A DNA stretch of 64,000 nt, from positions 64,869,965-64,933,964 of the forward strand of contig OW386293.2 in NCBI GenBank assembly GCA_936432065.2, written 5' to 3'. The position numbers and the translations under genes are program-made. Each line of letters begins with the position of its first letter. Position 1 is the first letter of the stretch. The stretch is from Rutpela maculata. Lineage: Eukaryota; Arthropoda; Insecta; Coleoptera; Cerambycidae. The notes under the pieces were generated by a model. The model was not told the origin of the DNA and ran no database searches. It saw nothing but the letters and a program-made list of their open reading frames with translations. Below, piece after piece: positions 1 through 10,501 of this stretch.

Positions 1-205
1 ATTGGGAAAAACTGACGGATAATAATTTAGATTATTCTGAAAAGGGCAAGCTTTGCAAATAAACTTTCAGGGTAGAATGATGAAAAATTCGTTTACTCCC
101 AATCAGTATTAGATAGAAATTCGCAGATCACCTGTAAAATGTGCAGTGGTATTCGTTATCCTCTGCTTAGAACATCAACCTTTGCATTCAATAGGGAACT
201 TGCCC
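1..205 (+). repeat. Partial copy of a ~285-bp satellite-like repeat
   Basis: The stretch shares its order of landmarks with copies at 1,656-2,335 and 11,120-11,700: an ACGGATAATAA block, TTATTCTGAAAAGG, then AAATTCGCAGATNACCTG and GTGCAGTGGTATTC. It ends near GCATTCAAT and is cut by the window start. No coding capacity is conserved between copies, so short frames inside it are chance. Confidence 0.7.
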
Positions 206-1655
206 AAAAAATAAAATTTAATTGAAATACTCAAAATCGTAAACTAATATCATTAAAACCGCTTAGACAACAAAAATTAAAAAAAAACTCTTCCAGAAAT
301 ATAAACGATTAAAATCTGTCGGATTTTACCCAGTCTTGAAACGTGACGTCAGAAGGGGAAAGTCGGATGATAGCGTCAAGCGACACCGATTCTGCTTTGG
401 CTTTGACAATTCCACATGCGCATGCTCATTTGTCAGAAACAACTAGCAGTTAACACAACCTAACCTAAAATTTAAATACTACTCCGTGTAAAACATCTTC
501 AATATTCTGAAATGTCACAAAATGCTACTTTTGATTCGTTCGTACCGAGAAGAATTTTCGGATTTTGCCGTGCAATTTACGATTAGGTTTATCTGGAAGA
601 CTTCCTCTTTACGACATCGTACGGAAGACTTCCTCTTTACGACATCGTACGGCCACCCCAATCGTGTTTTTCGAAAAATATGAACGTGTCAAGATTGCCT
701 GTTTTTGCAATTTTTTCGGCTCCGAAATGTAAGCTGTTTTTGCTATTTTTCGCAGATATCTCAGAAACGGTGGCAGTTAACTCGAAATAAAAAATAAGGT
801 CTGAGTATTTTCCGCTACGAATCTGTTGCTACCGTCAGAATTTTATTTTTTTTTCCGTTTCGAAGATAACTCCTGAAATGTCGGCCATGTACGGCAAAAA
901 ATCGCAAATTTTGAGTTTCTACAGTTGGCAACTTTTTAATCTTGGCTCCTACGCCAAAAGACTACTCTAGCTAATTTAAATAGAATTAAATTTGCTAAAA
1001 CACTTTTTTTATTTTTTGAATTCCGACAAAAATGAAGGAATTAGAAGGGGCGGGATTTGGGACTTTTTTTTTTGGTAAAATTTCTCCATTTTGTCAGCGT
1101 AATTAATCGGCAATTAATTGAAATCGATCTCATATACAATGTTCACTTAATATCATGTACTACTTTGACTCTCCGTTAATCTCGGCCCTTCGAAACAAAG
1201 GTTTCTGAGAAAAAATATTTTTTAAAGATTTACATACACTCTCTAGGAAAACGTGTAATTTCCTACATTTCCTCGAATATCTCGATAATTATCGTTTTTT
1301 TCGAAAAATTTGTAGACAGCTTATGTAAAGAGAATTGATTGAGCTTTCCGACACTTTTTGTTTTTGTTTTTTCTCTAACATAAAAACAAAAGACTTATGA
1401 CCGAATATGCAGAGGTCTCAAAGCAAACCGACGCCCAGTCTATTAATTAGGGTGAAGACGAACCGCTCAGCTAAAGTACGCCATCTGTTGGACACCACGC
1501 AAGACTAGTTTTCACCCAGTGACGTCACAGTACTTTTCGTGAGGAGTGGCGAGGATTTCCACATTAATTATTTATTGCAAAGTAAGTACTGCGATTTAAG
1601 AGCTGATATTCGGTGTGGCGTGTTTTTATACATAAATACACACTTTAATGAAATA
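206..1655. other. Non-coding AT-rich sequence with a dispersed repeat
   Basis: I see no gene here. About 480-1,400 resembles 38,480-39,100: both have CGTAC, then an ATTTTCGGATTT-like block, GCGATTTACGAT-like sequence, CTTCCTCTTT, and phrases such as AGATATCTCAGAAAC. This marks a dispersed non-coding repeat family. AACCTAACCTAAAA at about 460 is common in insect DNA and is too short to call telomeric. Confidence 0.5.
595..650. repeat. 28-bp direct tandem duplication
   Basis: The block starting GGAAGACTTCCTCTTTACG occurs twice back to back (595-622 and 623-650) with no difference. It looks like a recent local slippage duplication within the dispersed repeat. Confidence 0.9.
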
Positions 1656-2335
1656 GAAAAAAAAATGGGCAAGTTCCACATTCTTTCTGGCAAAAACTAT
1701 CCTTGAAGTGAACTAAAAAATTGTAACCCTAAAAGTGGATCAGTTGTGCATAAAATAATTGATGGAAAAATTAACGGATAATAACTTAGTTTATTCTGAA
1801 AAGGTTAAGCTTTGCAGGCAAACCTTCAGGAAATAATCCACCCCCAAAATTATGAAAAATTCATTTATTCTTAATCGGCATCGGGCAGAAATTCGCAGAT
1901 TACCTGTAAAATGTGCAGTGGTATTCATTATCCTCTACTTAGAACTTCAACCTTTGCATTCAATTCTATCGGACAGAAACTACCCTTCAAGTGAACTAAA
2001 ATATTGTAGCCTAAAAGCGCATCAGTTATGCATGAAATAATTGTTGGAAAAAACTAACGGATAATAACTGAGATTATTCTGAAAAGGGCAACCTATACAA
2101 ACAAGCCTTCTAGGTAGAATCGACCCTCGAATTTATGAAAAATTCGTTTATTCCTAATGCGCATCGTGTAGAAATTCGCAGATTACCTGTAAAATGTGCA
2201 GTGGTATTCATTATCCTCTACTTAGAACCTCAACTTTCGCATTCAATTCTTTCGGGCAAAAACTATCCTTCAAGTAAACTAAAATATTGTAACCTTAAGC
2301 GCGTCAGTTGTACAGCATTCTGTAAGACCTAATTA
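1656..2335 (+). repeat. Tandem copies of the ~285-bp satellite-like repeat
   Basis: Roughly two and a half units. The GGATAATAACT landmark recurs at about 1,775 and 2,060, giving a 285-bp period, and the AAATTCGCAGATTACCTG block recurs likewise. Short frames here (62 and 65 codons) begin with the same MKNSFI peptide because the DNA is repeated, not because of a conserved protein. Related units lie beyond the gypsy element at 11,120-11,700, so the gypsy may have landed in a longer repeat domain. Confidence 0.8.
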
Positions 2336-3449
2336 TAAAACTAATTTGCTTCTAGGATAATATGTATTTGTAACGGATTTATCATACCTACATAAAACTC
2401 TCCATAAAGCTAATTAGTTTTATTAACGTCTTAAATTCCATTTAGATTTAAAGAGGCCTTAAATTATTTTTTATGGTTTTAACATATTTGCAATAAAAAT
2501 GCATTTTAAATCCGTTTTAAAACTAGACATTTTCAATGAAGTACTTATTAAAGGCCGTTACAAAACTAGATTCTTATAACATCCTTGACAAATTTTGTGA
2601 TGAAACCATTATGAAGAAAGAAAGGCCTCTATAAATCTAAAAGGCAAATTTTAATTCCATAAAACACTTTCTAAAACCTCAATAAAACATTTATTATAAA
2701 AATAATAAACAAAATGTCATGGGGAATTTCTTAAAATTTATTTTCAAACAGTTTAATTTTGCTAACGAGGCCGCAGAATGATTTGTTTAGCTTTAACACG
2801 AAGTTAAATTCGAAAATTAACTTTTCCGGGCTAAATATTATAAATTTGAAAATAAATTCCGCACGAAAATATTCGCATTCCGCAACTGTCTGTACTAGGC
2901 TTTACTGATGTGTAATTATACCTTTTTTGAAAGAAATTATTTCTAGGTTAAGTTTTAAGTTTTTTATATCAAATGTCAATGCGGTTCGTCTTGGAGGTGG
3001 TTCTTTTAAATCCCAAACGTTTTATTATTTAACATTAATATAAATAAGGCGATTAAATAAATAAATAAATAAAATGACAGCTTTTATCAAGTCCATGTGA
3101 TCTTCGCCAAGTGCATTTGCATTTATGTAAGGAAGGGATTATTTGTGATAGTATACAAAAAGACTAAAAGGACTTCATTTAGAGTAAATGTTCTAGGTCA
3201 TTACCATTATCAGAATATATAGTTTAATGAGAGGACTTTAAATGACAATTAGGTTTTTAGTTGGCTGGCCATGTTTTTCTTGTTATATAAAAATATTCAA
3301 AGTCAATCTCAGAATTATAATTATTAATAATTATCACTTTTTCTTTGGCAAATCAAGGTAGAATTATAAGAAACGACTGAAAATTACCGTGGGAACCGAA
3401 AAGCAACCTACTTTTTTAAATTTGCTGATTACGGGTCTATGCAAATTTT
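2336..3449. other. AT-rich intergenic sequence, no gene seen
   Basis: No coding frame is supported. There is a short AAAT microsatellite at about 3,052-3,074 and scattered AAGGCCTTAAA-like words that also occur at 10,840-11,060 on the other side of the gypsy element. Confidence 0.5.
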
Positions 3450-3453
3450 GTAC

Positions 3454-3623
3454 TGTAATAATAAGATTGACACACTAAGTATAAGCTTGCTTTATATATT
3501 TTATTTTGATGCGTACATATCGATGGTTACAATTAGAATCCCCTATCGATACTTACTTACTCTTACATGTGTCTACTCTATCCCTACCACTATCTGTTAA
3601 CAAATGCTTAGCCTACTACTACA
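3454..3623 (-). repeat. 3' LTR of the gypsy element (170 bp)
   Basis: On the minus strand it starts TGTAGTAGTAGG and ends TATTATTACA. It matches 10,328-10,497 over its full length apart from three substitutions. GTAC (3,450-3,453) flanks its outer end and matches the GTAC after the other LTR. At 170 bp it is short for the superfamily. Confidence 0.95.
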
Positions 3624-3631
3624 TCTCCCTT
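3624..3631 (-). promoter_or_regulatory. Polypurine tract of the gypsy element
   Basis: Immediately upstream of the 3' LTR on the minus strand lies AAGGGAGA, the expected plus-strand priming site. Its exact abutment to TGTAGTAG supports the LTR boundary. Confidence 0.8.
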
Positions 3632-3731
3632 GAAAACTGAAAAGGATTTACTTTTATAAAATGTAAATTCTTTTTAATTTTCTTTACATTATAATAAATG
3701 TAATATACTACTCTACTCTACTACTACATCT

Positions 3732-4738
3732 CTAAGAAAAATATGGTTTAGTTCTATTTTTATGCACAATTATCTCTTTCCCATTTTTAGTTATTCTAAC
3801 ATTTGGGCTTAAATCCTCTATAACTACATAGGGTCCATTGTACAATGGATCTAACTTATTATCTATTTCACTTTTAACTAAAATTAAATCGTCTTTTTTA
3901 TACTTTACTGGGTTAGTATATTTATCATATATATTTTTTCTCTTTAACTTACTAGAAATTAAATTATTACGAGCCTCTTGGTGTGCTTTTTGCAATCTAA
4001 ATTTTAATTCTAACGGGTAGCTATCGAAATTGTATAGTGGTTCAACTCCATTTTCTAAATTACTAGGAATATTACATTGTTTTCCAAATACTAATTCAAA
4101 AGGACTATATTTGGTTTCTGTATGGACAGTTGAATTGTATGTAAAACACCAATATGGCAGCCATGTACTCCATGAAAAACTCTGATTTTTCGTTTGTGCT
4201 CTTAAATATGCACCTAAAATTTTATGTGTATTTTCTAATAATCCAATACTTTCATGATGATAGGCGGTTGCCTGTGTATGATTGATTTGTAATAATTTAC
4301 ACACTTGGTTCATTGTTGATGATATAAACTCTGAACCTCGATCGGTGGCAATTTCTTTTGGAATTCCATTAATATAAAATTGTCGACAAAACTTCTTGCA
4401 ACCGTTATTGCATCTTTTGACTTAAGAGGGTACGCTTCCACAAATTTCGTAAGTTCACACTGATGTCTTAATATGTAGCAAAAATCGTCTGCGTCTTTTT
4501 CTATAGGACCTACTATATCTAAATAAACTTTCTGAAATGAGGAGGTTGCCGTAGTCGTTATGACCATTGGTTCTTTTACATATTTGCAATGTTTTTGTCT
4601 TTGACAACTATCACATTTTCTAACAAAATTAGTAACATCTCTCATCATACCTGGCCAGAAATAATATTTTTTGATATTATTTGCCATTCGATTTATACCT
4701 GCGTGTCCACTAGTAGGAAGTAAATGAAAATCATTTAA
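3732..4738 (-). pseudogene. Gypsy integrase region, frameshifted
   Basis: Integrase inserts the retrotransposon cDNA into the genome. Reading the minus strand from 4,738: an HHCC zinc-binding module (H-x6-H, then CDSCQRQ), a first catalytic Asp in VYLDIVGP, a second Asp in ATDRGSEF, and the Glu in IGLLENTHK, where most relatives have an NGQVER-like block. The C-terminal part carries YNSTVHTETKYSPFELVFG and a chromatin/DNA-binding tail ending at 3,732. The second Asp is out of frame with the first because of a small indel near 4,380-4,390, so the two visible frames (4,310-4,687 and 3,732-4,313) are halves of one dead gene. It was once continuous with the upstream polymerase frame. The insertion at 4,739-5,180 separates them. 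Confidence 0.88.
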
Positions 4739-5180
4739 TAGTATATTGTGTATCTAGATGTGAAAGCGATACATTCCCGGACGACGATGCAAGCATCGAA
4801 GTCTGGGAATGTGCTTTCACACCGAAGTACACATACTATTTTTTCTGAAATCACAATAAATACTATTTTAAACGTATAAAAATAAAAAATATAAACATTA
4901 AAAAAAAAATTTCTGAAATTACAATCAATACTGTTTTAAACGTATAAAAATCAAAAATATTAACATATTAAAATATATATAAAAAACTATACGGGAATGT
5001 TACTTCCCGGCCTAGGCCGGGAAGTAACATTCCCGTACGGCTTTGTTGATCGTTGCAATGGATCTTTTCCGGTCTGTTTTCTGATAGTTTCCTAGCAACG
5101 GACTAAAATACTGGAATTGTGCATTTTTTGCCCTAAAATCGCGCCAAAAATGTAGACATTCCCGATCGATTTCAGAAAAA
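4739..5180. mobile_element. Composite hairpin non-autonomous element inside gypsy pol
   Basis: The sequence interrupts the integrase reading frame and is also found at 48,285-48,670 and 54,326-54,652. It has two parts. The first (4,739-4,838) is a foldback bounded by TAGTAT-GTGTA-like inverted ends around GTGTGAAAGC arms. The second (4,839-5,180) is bounded by inverted TTTTTCTGAAATC ends and contains a perfect palindrome at 4,990-5,037. There is no coding capacity. Removing it rejoins gypsy sequence at a T run with no clear target duplication. Candidates are a Helentron-like (HINE) element or a foldback element; I cannot assign a superfamily. Confidence 0.8.
4990..5037. repeat. 48-bp perfect palindrome
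   Basis: The left half starts TACGGGAATGTTACTTCCCG and the right half is its exact reverse complement with no spacer; the centre is CCTAGG. The homologous palindrome in the copy at 48,432-48,483 is 52 bp. Confidence 0.95.
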
Positions 5181-7819
5181 ATTACTTTTTTCGTTTGCTC
5201 ATCTGTTATTCGTTTAGCTCTTTTTACAATACATATACGGGGACCGGTCCAATTGGAGCATTTTCCTATTTGATTAGCTAATCTTTTTATAAATTGCGCA
5301 TTATTCTCCTTTTTTAGGAAAATTAATTCATTAATCTTCATCTCCTTACTTATCGAGGCCAAATCTCTCAACAATGCGTCTGGCGTCAATGCTGATCGAG
5401 TATTTGGATTTAGGAAAAGTATTGAGCGAGATGGAATAAAATAAAAACTTCCTGTTTTAGTAGAAACGTGGTCAACTTTATTCACTTCCTCGATGTCTTT
5501 TTTTGACATTATTACCAGTTCTGTACTATCTTTTGGTTGCTTAAGAATTTCCACAATATCTGGTTGATCAGGCCAAATATTTGTAGGATTCTCAATTTGT
5601 GAGTTGTTTTCATGTATGTTGTTACCTTTCTGTGTTACTGATTTTGTTTGTGCTCGCATCATAATTGCAATCAATTTCTCATTCATATCTTTTAATTCTT
5701 TAGACGTCACAATCACTCTAGATAAAGCATCTGCTACCACATTATCACTCCCTTTTACATATTCTACATGAAAATCGCATTCCTCTAATCCTAGACGAAA
5801 TTTTGTTAGACGACTTGAAGAGTCGGTGAGATTAAATAGGTATACTAAAGGTCTATGATCGGTCAATATTTTAAAATGTCTTCCATATAAAAATGGCCTA
5901 AATTGCTTAACCACTGCCCAATAAATCGCTAATAATTCTTTTTGGATAATCGGGTAGTTTAATTCGGCTTTATTTAAACTTCGACTAGCATAGGCAATAG
6001 GTTTATTATTCTTATTAAGCAATGTTGCGCCGACTGCCAATTTTGAAGCATCAGTCTGTACTATAAATTCGTTATCATCTGAAAAATCCGGGTACTCTAG
6101 TACTGGCGGTTCAATAAGAGCATTTTTTAAATTATTAAAAGCATTTTGACATTCATTTGTCCACTCAAATTTCGTGTTTTTCCTACACAACTTATTTAAA
6201 CATGCAGCTTTAGCAGCAAAATTTGGGATAAATTTTCTGTAATAATTCGCGAAAGCTACGAATCGTTTTACTTCATCGGCATTTTGTGGTACCGGATACT
6301 CTTTCAACACTCTAGTCTTTTCAGGATCTGGCTGAATGCCGTCCGAGGTAATTAGATGTCCTAAATATAGTATCTCTTTTTTTAGAAAATCGCATTTTGA
6401 AGGGTTCAGCTTTAGATTCACTTTTCTAAGTCTATTACATACACTAATTAAATTTTTATTATGTTCTTGTAGATTTTTACCAAATACGATCAAATCGTCT
6501 AAATATACGAAACATTTCTCGTCATTTAAGCCTGACATAGCAACAGTCATTATACGGGAAAAAGCATTAGGACTTGTTTTTAAACCCATTGGTAAACGAG
6601 TCATCTGCCACTGTCCGCGATTTGTTGTAAACGCTGTGCATTTCCCACTTTGTTCATCTAATTCAACCTGATAATATCCTTGGCTAAGATCTAAATGTGA
6701 AAAATATATTGCACCTGATAAAGAATCAAGAATTTCGGTTATGTTGGGTAAGGGAAATTTATCGTCGTGAATTTTTTGATTGAGCAACCTATAATCTATT
6801 ACTACTTTCCATTTTTTCTCACCACTATTGTCCATCTTTTTGGGAACAAGCAGTAATGGGGATGACCATTCACTCTGCGCTTCCTCAATTATACCGTCTC
6901 TACACATTTTAGAAATTTGCTTACTGATTTCGTCTTTTTGTGAATGTGGAAGTCGATATGGTTTCGCGTAAACAGATGTGGCGTTGCCTTTTAATTGAAT
7001 AGATTGTTTGTATAAATGTGTAACTGATAACTTGTCTCCTGGTAAATGAAAAATATCTGCATATTTTACACAAATATTTTCTATTGAGATTTGCTCTTCT
7101 TTATTCAATTGTTTCAGATTTAATAGACTAAATAACTTCATCACACGCTCCGCTGATATATCATCACCAACAAATTTACAAGAGTCATACTCACTCAACT
7201 TTTCTGTTTTTGGAACACAATTCTTTATACACACTTGATTTTCTCGAGTGTTAAGAATCTTAACAGGGATTTTTCCATCTTTCGGCCGTGCCAAAACACC
7301 AGCCATAAACACACCCTCGCATAATTCTCTTGGTACAACCACACATTCCTCTGTCATACTTGAAGGTAAATACCGAATAATTTCACATCTTGGTGGTATT
7401 GACAGAATGTTATCGGTATCGGAATTGAATTCTAATGTTATCTGTTTATTATTATTCACTAAACATAAATTATTTTGCTCGAAATTAATTACTCCGTTGT
7501 ATTTTCTAAGAAAATTTTCGCCTATGATTCCATCACATTTGCAAGATAAGGATTCAAATACATAAAATTTTTGTTTAAATATTATATTTCCTACATTTAA
7601 TTTTAAATACACATATCCTTCTGACACTAGACTTCCACCAATTCCTTTTATTTCTAGTCTGTCTTTTTGTGTGGGGGTATCCCATTTCAAACATTCGGAT
7701 TTTATTGCACAAAGGGAAGCCCCTGTGTCTACAAGGAAGTCTAATTTTTTATCATTCACGCCAAATTTAACCCAACTCATACATACATTTTCACACATAT
7801 AAATTTGATTACTCACCAT
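5012..7819 (-). pseudogene. Gypsy Pol: protease, reverse transcriptase, RNase H (3' end chimeric)
   Basis: This 935-codon frame encodes an aspartic protease (LVDTGAS near residue 30), reverse transcriptase (LPMGLKTSP, then catalytic YLDDLIVFG near 438) and RNase H (TDAS near 588, ADALSR near 694), followed by the linker into integrase. The first Met lies 11 nt before the stop of the upstream nucleocapsid frame and in a different frame, so expression would need frameshifting or reinitiation. The last ~56 codons (5,012-5,180) are not gypsy sequence. They come from the inserted hairpin element and end translation before integrase. The PR-RT-RH core is uninterrupted, but the polyprotein is dead. 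Confidence 0.93.
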
Positions 7820-8240
7820 TCTCTCGAAAAAAATAATTTAGTTCGTTTTGGTTTGAATTTACACTATTCGATACATTGTTTTGTTCCTGACCTTGGCTAA
7901 CGTTTGTCTCAGCGAAATTAATAACATTCGACCTTGCTCTAGTACGTCCTTGCCCTCTCATATTTCTATTATTATAAAAACGCTGATTAGTTGATGTTGA
8001 ATTTTGCCTACCTCGATTTGTTTGTATGTAAGAATATCTATTTGCGTTATAATTCATCCTATTGGAATTATTTTGATAAAATTTACCTCTATTACCTCTA
8101 TTAGTACCTCTTCCGCGCCTATATATAGACATAATTTGTGAATTGTCGCTACGAGGAATTTCTTCATCCTGCGCTGCTCTAATAGCATCTTTCAGCGCTG
8201 GGTAGTTTCGCGATGATATTATAGTACTAAGTTTTTGATT
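7809..8240 (-). pseudogene. Gypsy Gag C-terminal (nucleocapsid-like) part
   Basis: A basic, RG- and N-rich segment (YRRGRGTNRGNRG, then repeated NR, RGQGRTRAR) consistent with RNA binding. It has no CCHC knuckle, as in some gypsy groups that use an arginine-rich nucleocapsid. The frame with its first Met at 8,132 opens upstream to about 8,240 and is out of register with the capsid-like frame by a one-base change near 8,254. It ends FFRENGE and overlaps the pol start by 11 nt. A run of seven T precedes the overlap. Confidence 0.75.
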
Positions 8241-8242
8241 AT

Positions 8243-8697
8243 TTAGACGTCGGCAAATCGTTTAATAGCGTTTTTCTCGTTAATAGGACGCAAGATAGCA
8301 TAGGCGGCGTTATCGCCGTTTGCTTGAGAAATTGTAAGGTCAACAAATAACTCCTCTAAATCTTTACCAAACTCTTCTATTGATTTATTACCTTGCTTTG
8401 CGCGTATTAATTTTGCTTGTAGTGCGGTATCCGATTTTTGTGTCAGTAAATGTTTTTTCATGTCCGCGATTAACTGATCAACTGTGGTGTAATTTGATGA
8501 CAACCGTAATTTAGCACCTGTTGATAACCGTGTTTTTAAAACAAATTTAATCAATTGAGGTTTACTACCATGATCAAGCATTGAATCATACAATTCGATC
8601 GCGTCTATTTGTCTATTAGTTGATTTGTTACATCTTCGTTTCCGTTCATAACGGGTAAAAGATTTACAGCTACTTTCAAATCAAATGAACTCATTTT
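8243..8697 (-). pseudogene. Gypsy Gag capsid-like segment
   Basis: The minus-strand frame reads a helical Gag segment (VNLLPVMNGNE near its start, later KTRLSTGAKLRL and AKQGNKSIEEFGKDLEELF), resembling the retrotransposon Gag core that builds the particle. The Met at 8,593 is internal; the frame is open up to the insertion edge at about 8,697. It stops at 8,243 because of a one-base loss near 8,254, after which the continuation is in another frame. It was once joined to the N-terminal piece at 9,221-9,652. Confidence 0.75.
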
Positions 8698-9290
8698 ACT
8701 TCCACATCCAGTGGAAGTAAAGTAATGACAAACAAATTTTTAAAAATTTTTATTGTTTAAATAGGCTTAGAATGTCATGAAACGTCGAGATTTCAAGTTT
8801 GAGCGAAAAAAAAATTTCTGTCTGTCGGTCTGTAACTTTTTTTGTGCGCACGTTTACTCTGGAACCGTTTGAGATATTGACTTGAAATTTGGTACACATA
8901 TGTACTTTAACGAGATCTAGAACTAGATTATATTTTCATCGTGTTCCGTCGAAGGGTTGGGGGGTAAATTTGGGGAAAATAGGTAAATCAAGCACGTAAG
9001 AGTCCATAAAATTGGTATTTAGTATATACAAGAGAAGTTAGGGTCTCAAAAAAAATTTTGGCATTGGCCACCCCCATTACCACCCCCACCCCATAATTAA
9101 AGGGGATGAAAAAAAAATGTGATTTAGTGTGTGTACAAGAACCAGAAACCTCAAAATATTTTTTCACTTCATCCACCCCCCACTCCCACCCCCACCCCAC
9201 TACCGATGTGGGGTATCGTTTTATGGGTTTTTGGGGTAGAGGATTTCAAATATTATATTATTAAAGTTCCATAAACAATTATTTCCAGAT
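8698..9290 (+). mobile_element. Hairpin-capped non-coding insertion in gypsy gag
   Basis: The left edge is a stem-loop ACTTCCAC-ATCCA-GTGGAAGT (8,698-8,718). The interior has no frame and includes two related ~115-bp blocks, each with an ACCCCCACCCC-type C-rich tract (about 9,055-9,105 and 9,170-9,205). It separates two Gag segments. The right edge is uncertain (9,230-9,290). A similar hairpin cap begins the sequence at 14,979. Superfamily unknown. Confidence 0.55.
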
Positions 9291-9652
9291 ACAAAATTTT
9301 TTCGTTGTGTGACTTGGATAGAAAATCCGGATGTGGAAGTAGTGATTCCTTGGGCAGCGGTTTTTGTATCAGAGTTCTTCTTGTTTCCAAAAGCTGTAAT
9401 GTCTGAATAGACCTGTTTTATATCTTTAATAATTTGTTTAATTATAATTATTTCAGCTTCACCTATTTCTGAATTTTTAATTTGATTATTTATTTCCTCT
9501 ATAATATTGCCTAGTTGGCTGTAAATAATTTTTGCTTCGTTTTGTTTTTTGTCTAATTTTTCGCCCATCCGTCTATCTGGACCTATCTTAATTAAATATG
9601 TTTTTACATCTTTTAATGAGTTAAAAATTACCTCTAATTTATTTTTTCCCAT
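9221..9652 (-). pseudogene. Gypsy Gag N-terminal segment
   Basis: Begins MGKNKLEVIFNSLKDVKTYL and is rich in predicted coiled-coil character (heptad-like I/L spacing from about residue 30 to 85). This fits the N-terminal domain of a gypsy Gag. It lies 3' of the small membrane-protein frame and 5' of the capsid-like segment. The last codons probably derive from the inserted element, so the true Gag continues at 8,697. Function is inferred from position; no diagnostic motif is present. Confidence 0.6.
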
Positions 9653-10015
9653 TTACAAATTTGTATAATTTCTAACTAATTATTACTTTATCAGCAGTAC
9701 TACTATAAAATAGGCTACGTAAAAATATAAAATATGCATTAACAATTGAATATATCTAGTACATTACCTTATTGTGAAATGTCTTACTCATGATTTCTTA
9801 ATATTATAACAATAATTAAATGTCCCACTTTTAATTGTTTTGTTTCGTCACTCAATTTTAAAAACTTTTGCTTCTTTTTTTAAATGTCTTTTAGGTATTT
9901 TTCCTTGGTTGCTTTATTTCTTTTCCCATTCCATTCACCATTAAACCATTAATATTTTTATATGGACTCCTAATTAAATATTTCTTACAGCTGAAATTTA
10001 TTATTATTTGTAGCA

Positions 10016-10258
10016 TTATACCTGTTCATCTGTGCAATTTTCTCGGGAATTTTTCAGGTCGTTCCTATGAATTTCCTGCCTGATAGTTTTTCTCAGATTT
10101 TTCTTGCAGTATTTCCATATGCTATATGCGACTATTATTAATAAAATTCCAATAACACAAAACAGCAGCCATTCAGTTCTGGAAACCTTGTCTACTTTAG
10201 CATTGCCACTTGCCGTCTGCGCAATAATTACTTCTTCTTTTGATTCTGATCCTCCCAT
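10016..10258 (-). CDS. Small putative N-myristoylated one-pass membrane protein of the gypsy element
   Basis: An 80-residue frame, intact, between the primer-binding site and gag. The N-terminus MGGSES fits the N-myristoylation pattern M-G-x-x-x-S. Residues about 29-48 form one hydrophobic segment (WLLFCVIGILLIIVAYSIW), followed at once by a basic stretch (KYCKKNLRK) typical of a cytoplasmic stop-transfer flank. The remaining tail is charged. There is no cleavable signal peptide. I do not recognise the protein. The layout (acylated head, one helix, basic tail) suggests membrane anchoring; a role in assembly or release of particles is speculation. Its intact frame in a decayed element could be chance because it is short. 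Confidence 0.5.
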   Translation of the reverse strand: MGGSESKEEVIIAQTASGNAKVDKVSRTEWLLFCVIGILLIIVAYSIWKYCKKNLRKTIRQEIHRNDLKNSRENCTDEQV

Positions 10259-10313
10259 ATTTTAAAATTTGATTTAAACAGTTTTTCCATTAAACCATAC
10301 CATTATTTGCCTT

Positions 10314-10327
10314 TGGCAGGATCGCCA
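10314..10327 (-). promoter_or_regulatory. Putative primer-binding site
   Basis: Directly inside the 5' LTR, the minus strand reads TGGCGATCCTGCCA. It starts with the TGG expected for pairing to a tRNA 3' CCA end. The tRNA identity is not determined. Confidence 0.65.
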
Positions 10328-10497
10328 TGTAATAATAAAATTGACACACTAAGTATAAGCTTGCTTTATATATTTTATTTTGATGCGTACATATCGATGG
10401 TTACAATTAGAATCCCCTATCAATACTTACTTACTCTTACATGTGTCTACTCTATCCCTACCACTATCTATTAACAAATGCTTAGCCTACTACTACA
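10328..10497 (-). repeat. 5' LTR of the gypsy element (170 bp)
   Basis: The partner of 3,454-3,623, same length, same TG...CA ends, three visible substitutions. It is followed by GTAC at 10,498-10,501, the target duplication. It would carry the promoter; I could not fix a TATA box or polyadenylation signal with confidence in such a short repeat. Confidence 0.95.
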
Positions 10498-10501
10498 GTA
10501 C

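Larger units (their letters stand above)
3454..10497 (-). mobile_element. Ty3/gypsy LTR retrotransposon, degraded
   Basis: A complete but decayed LTR element on the minus strand. Seen directly: two 170-bp LTRs beginning TG and ending CA; a 4-bp target duplication GTAC at 3,450-3,453 and 10,498-10,501; a purine tract at the 3' LTR; a primer-binding-like site at the 5' LTR; and Gag, protease, RT, RNase H and integrase in the Ty3/gypsy order. No envelope-like frame follows integrase. The LTRs differ at three positions that I could see. Reading is broken by frameshifts in gag (near 8,254) and integrase (near 4,385) and by insertions at 4,739-5,180 and from 8,698. RT and integrase style suggest the 412/mdg1 group, which is a family-level guess. 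Confidence 0.93.

Noticed and set aside
450..475. AACCTAACCTAAAA as insect telomeric repeat
   Set aside because: Only two imperfect units; common by chance in insect genomes.
3624..3731. An envelope-like gene after gypsy integrase
   Set aside because: Only ~100 bp separate the integrase stop from the purine tract and LTR, and no frame is present.
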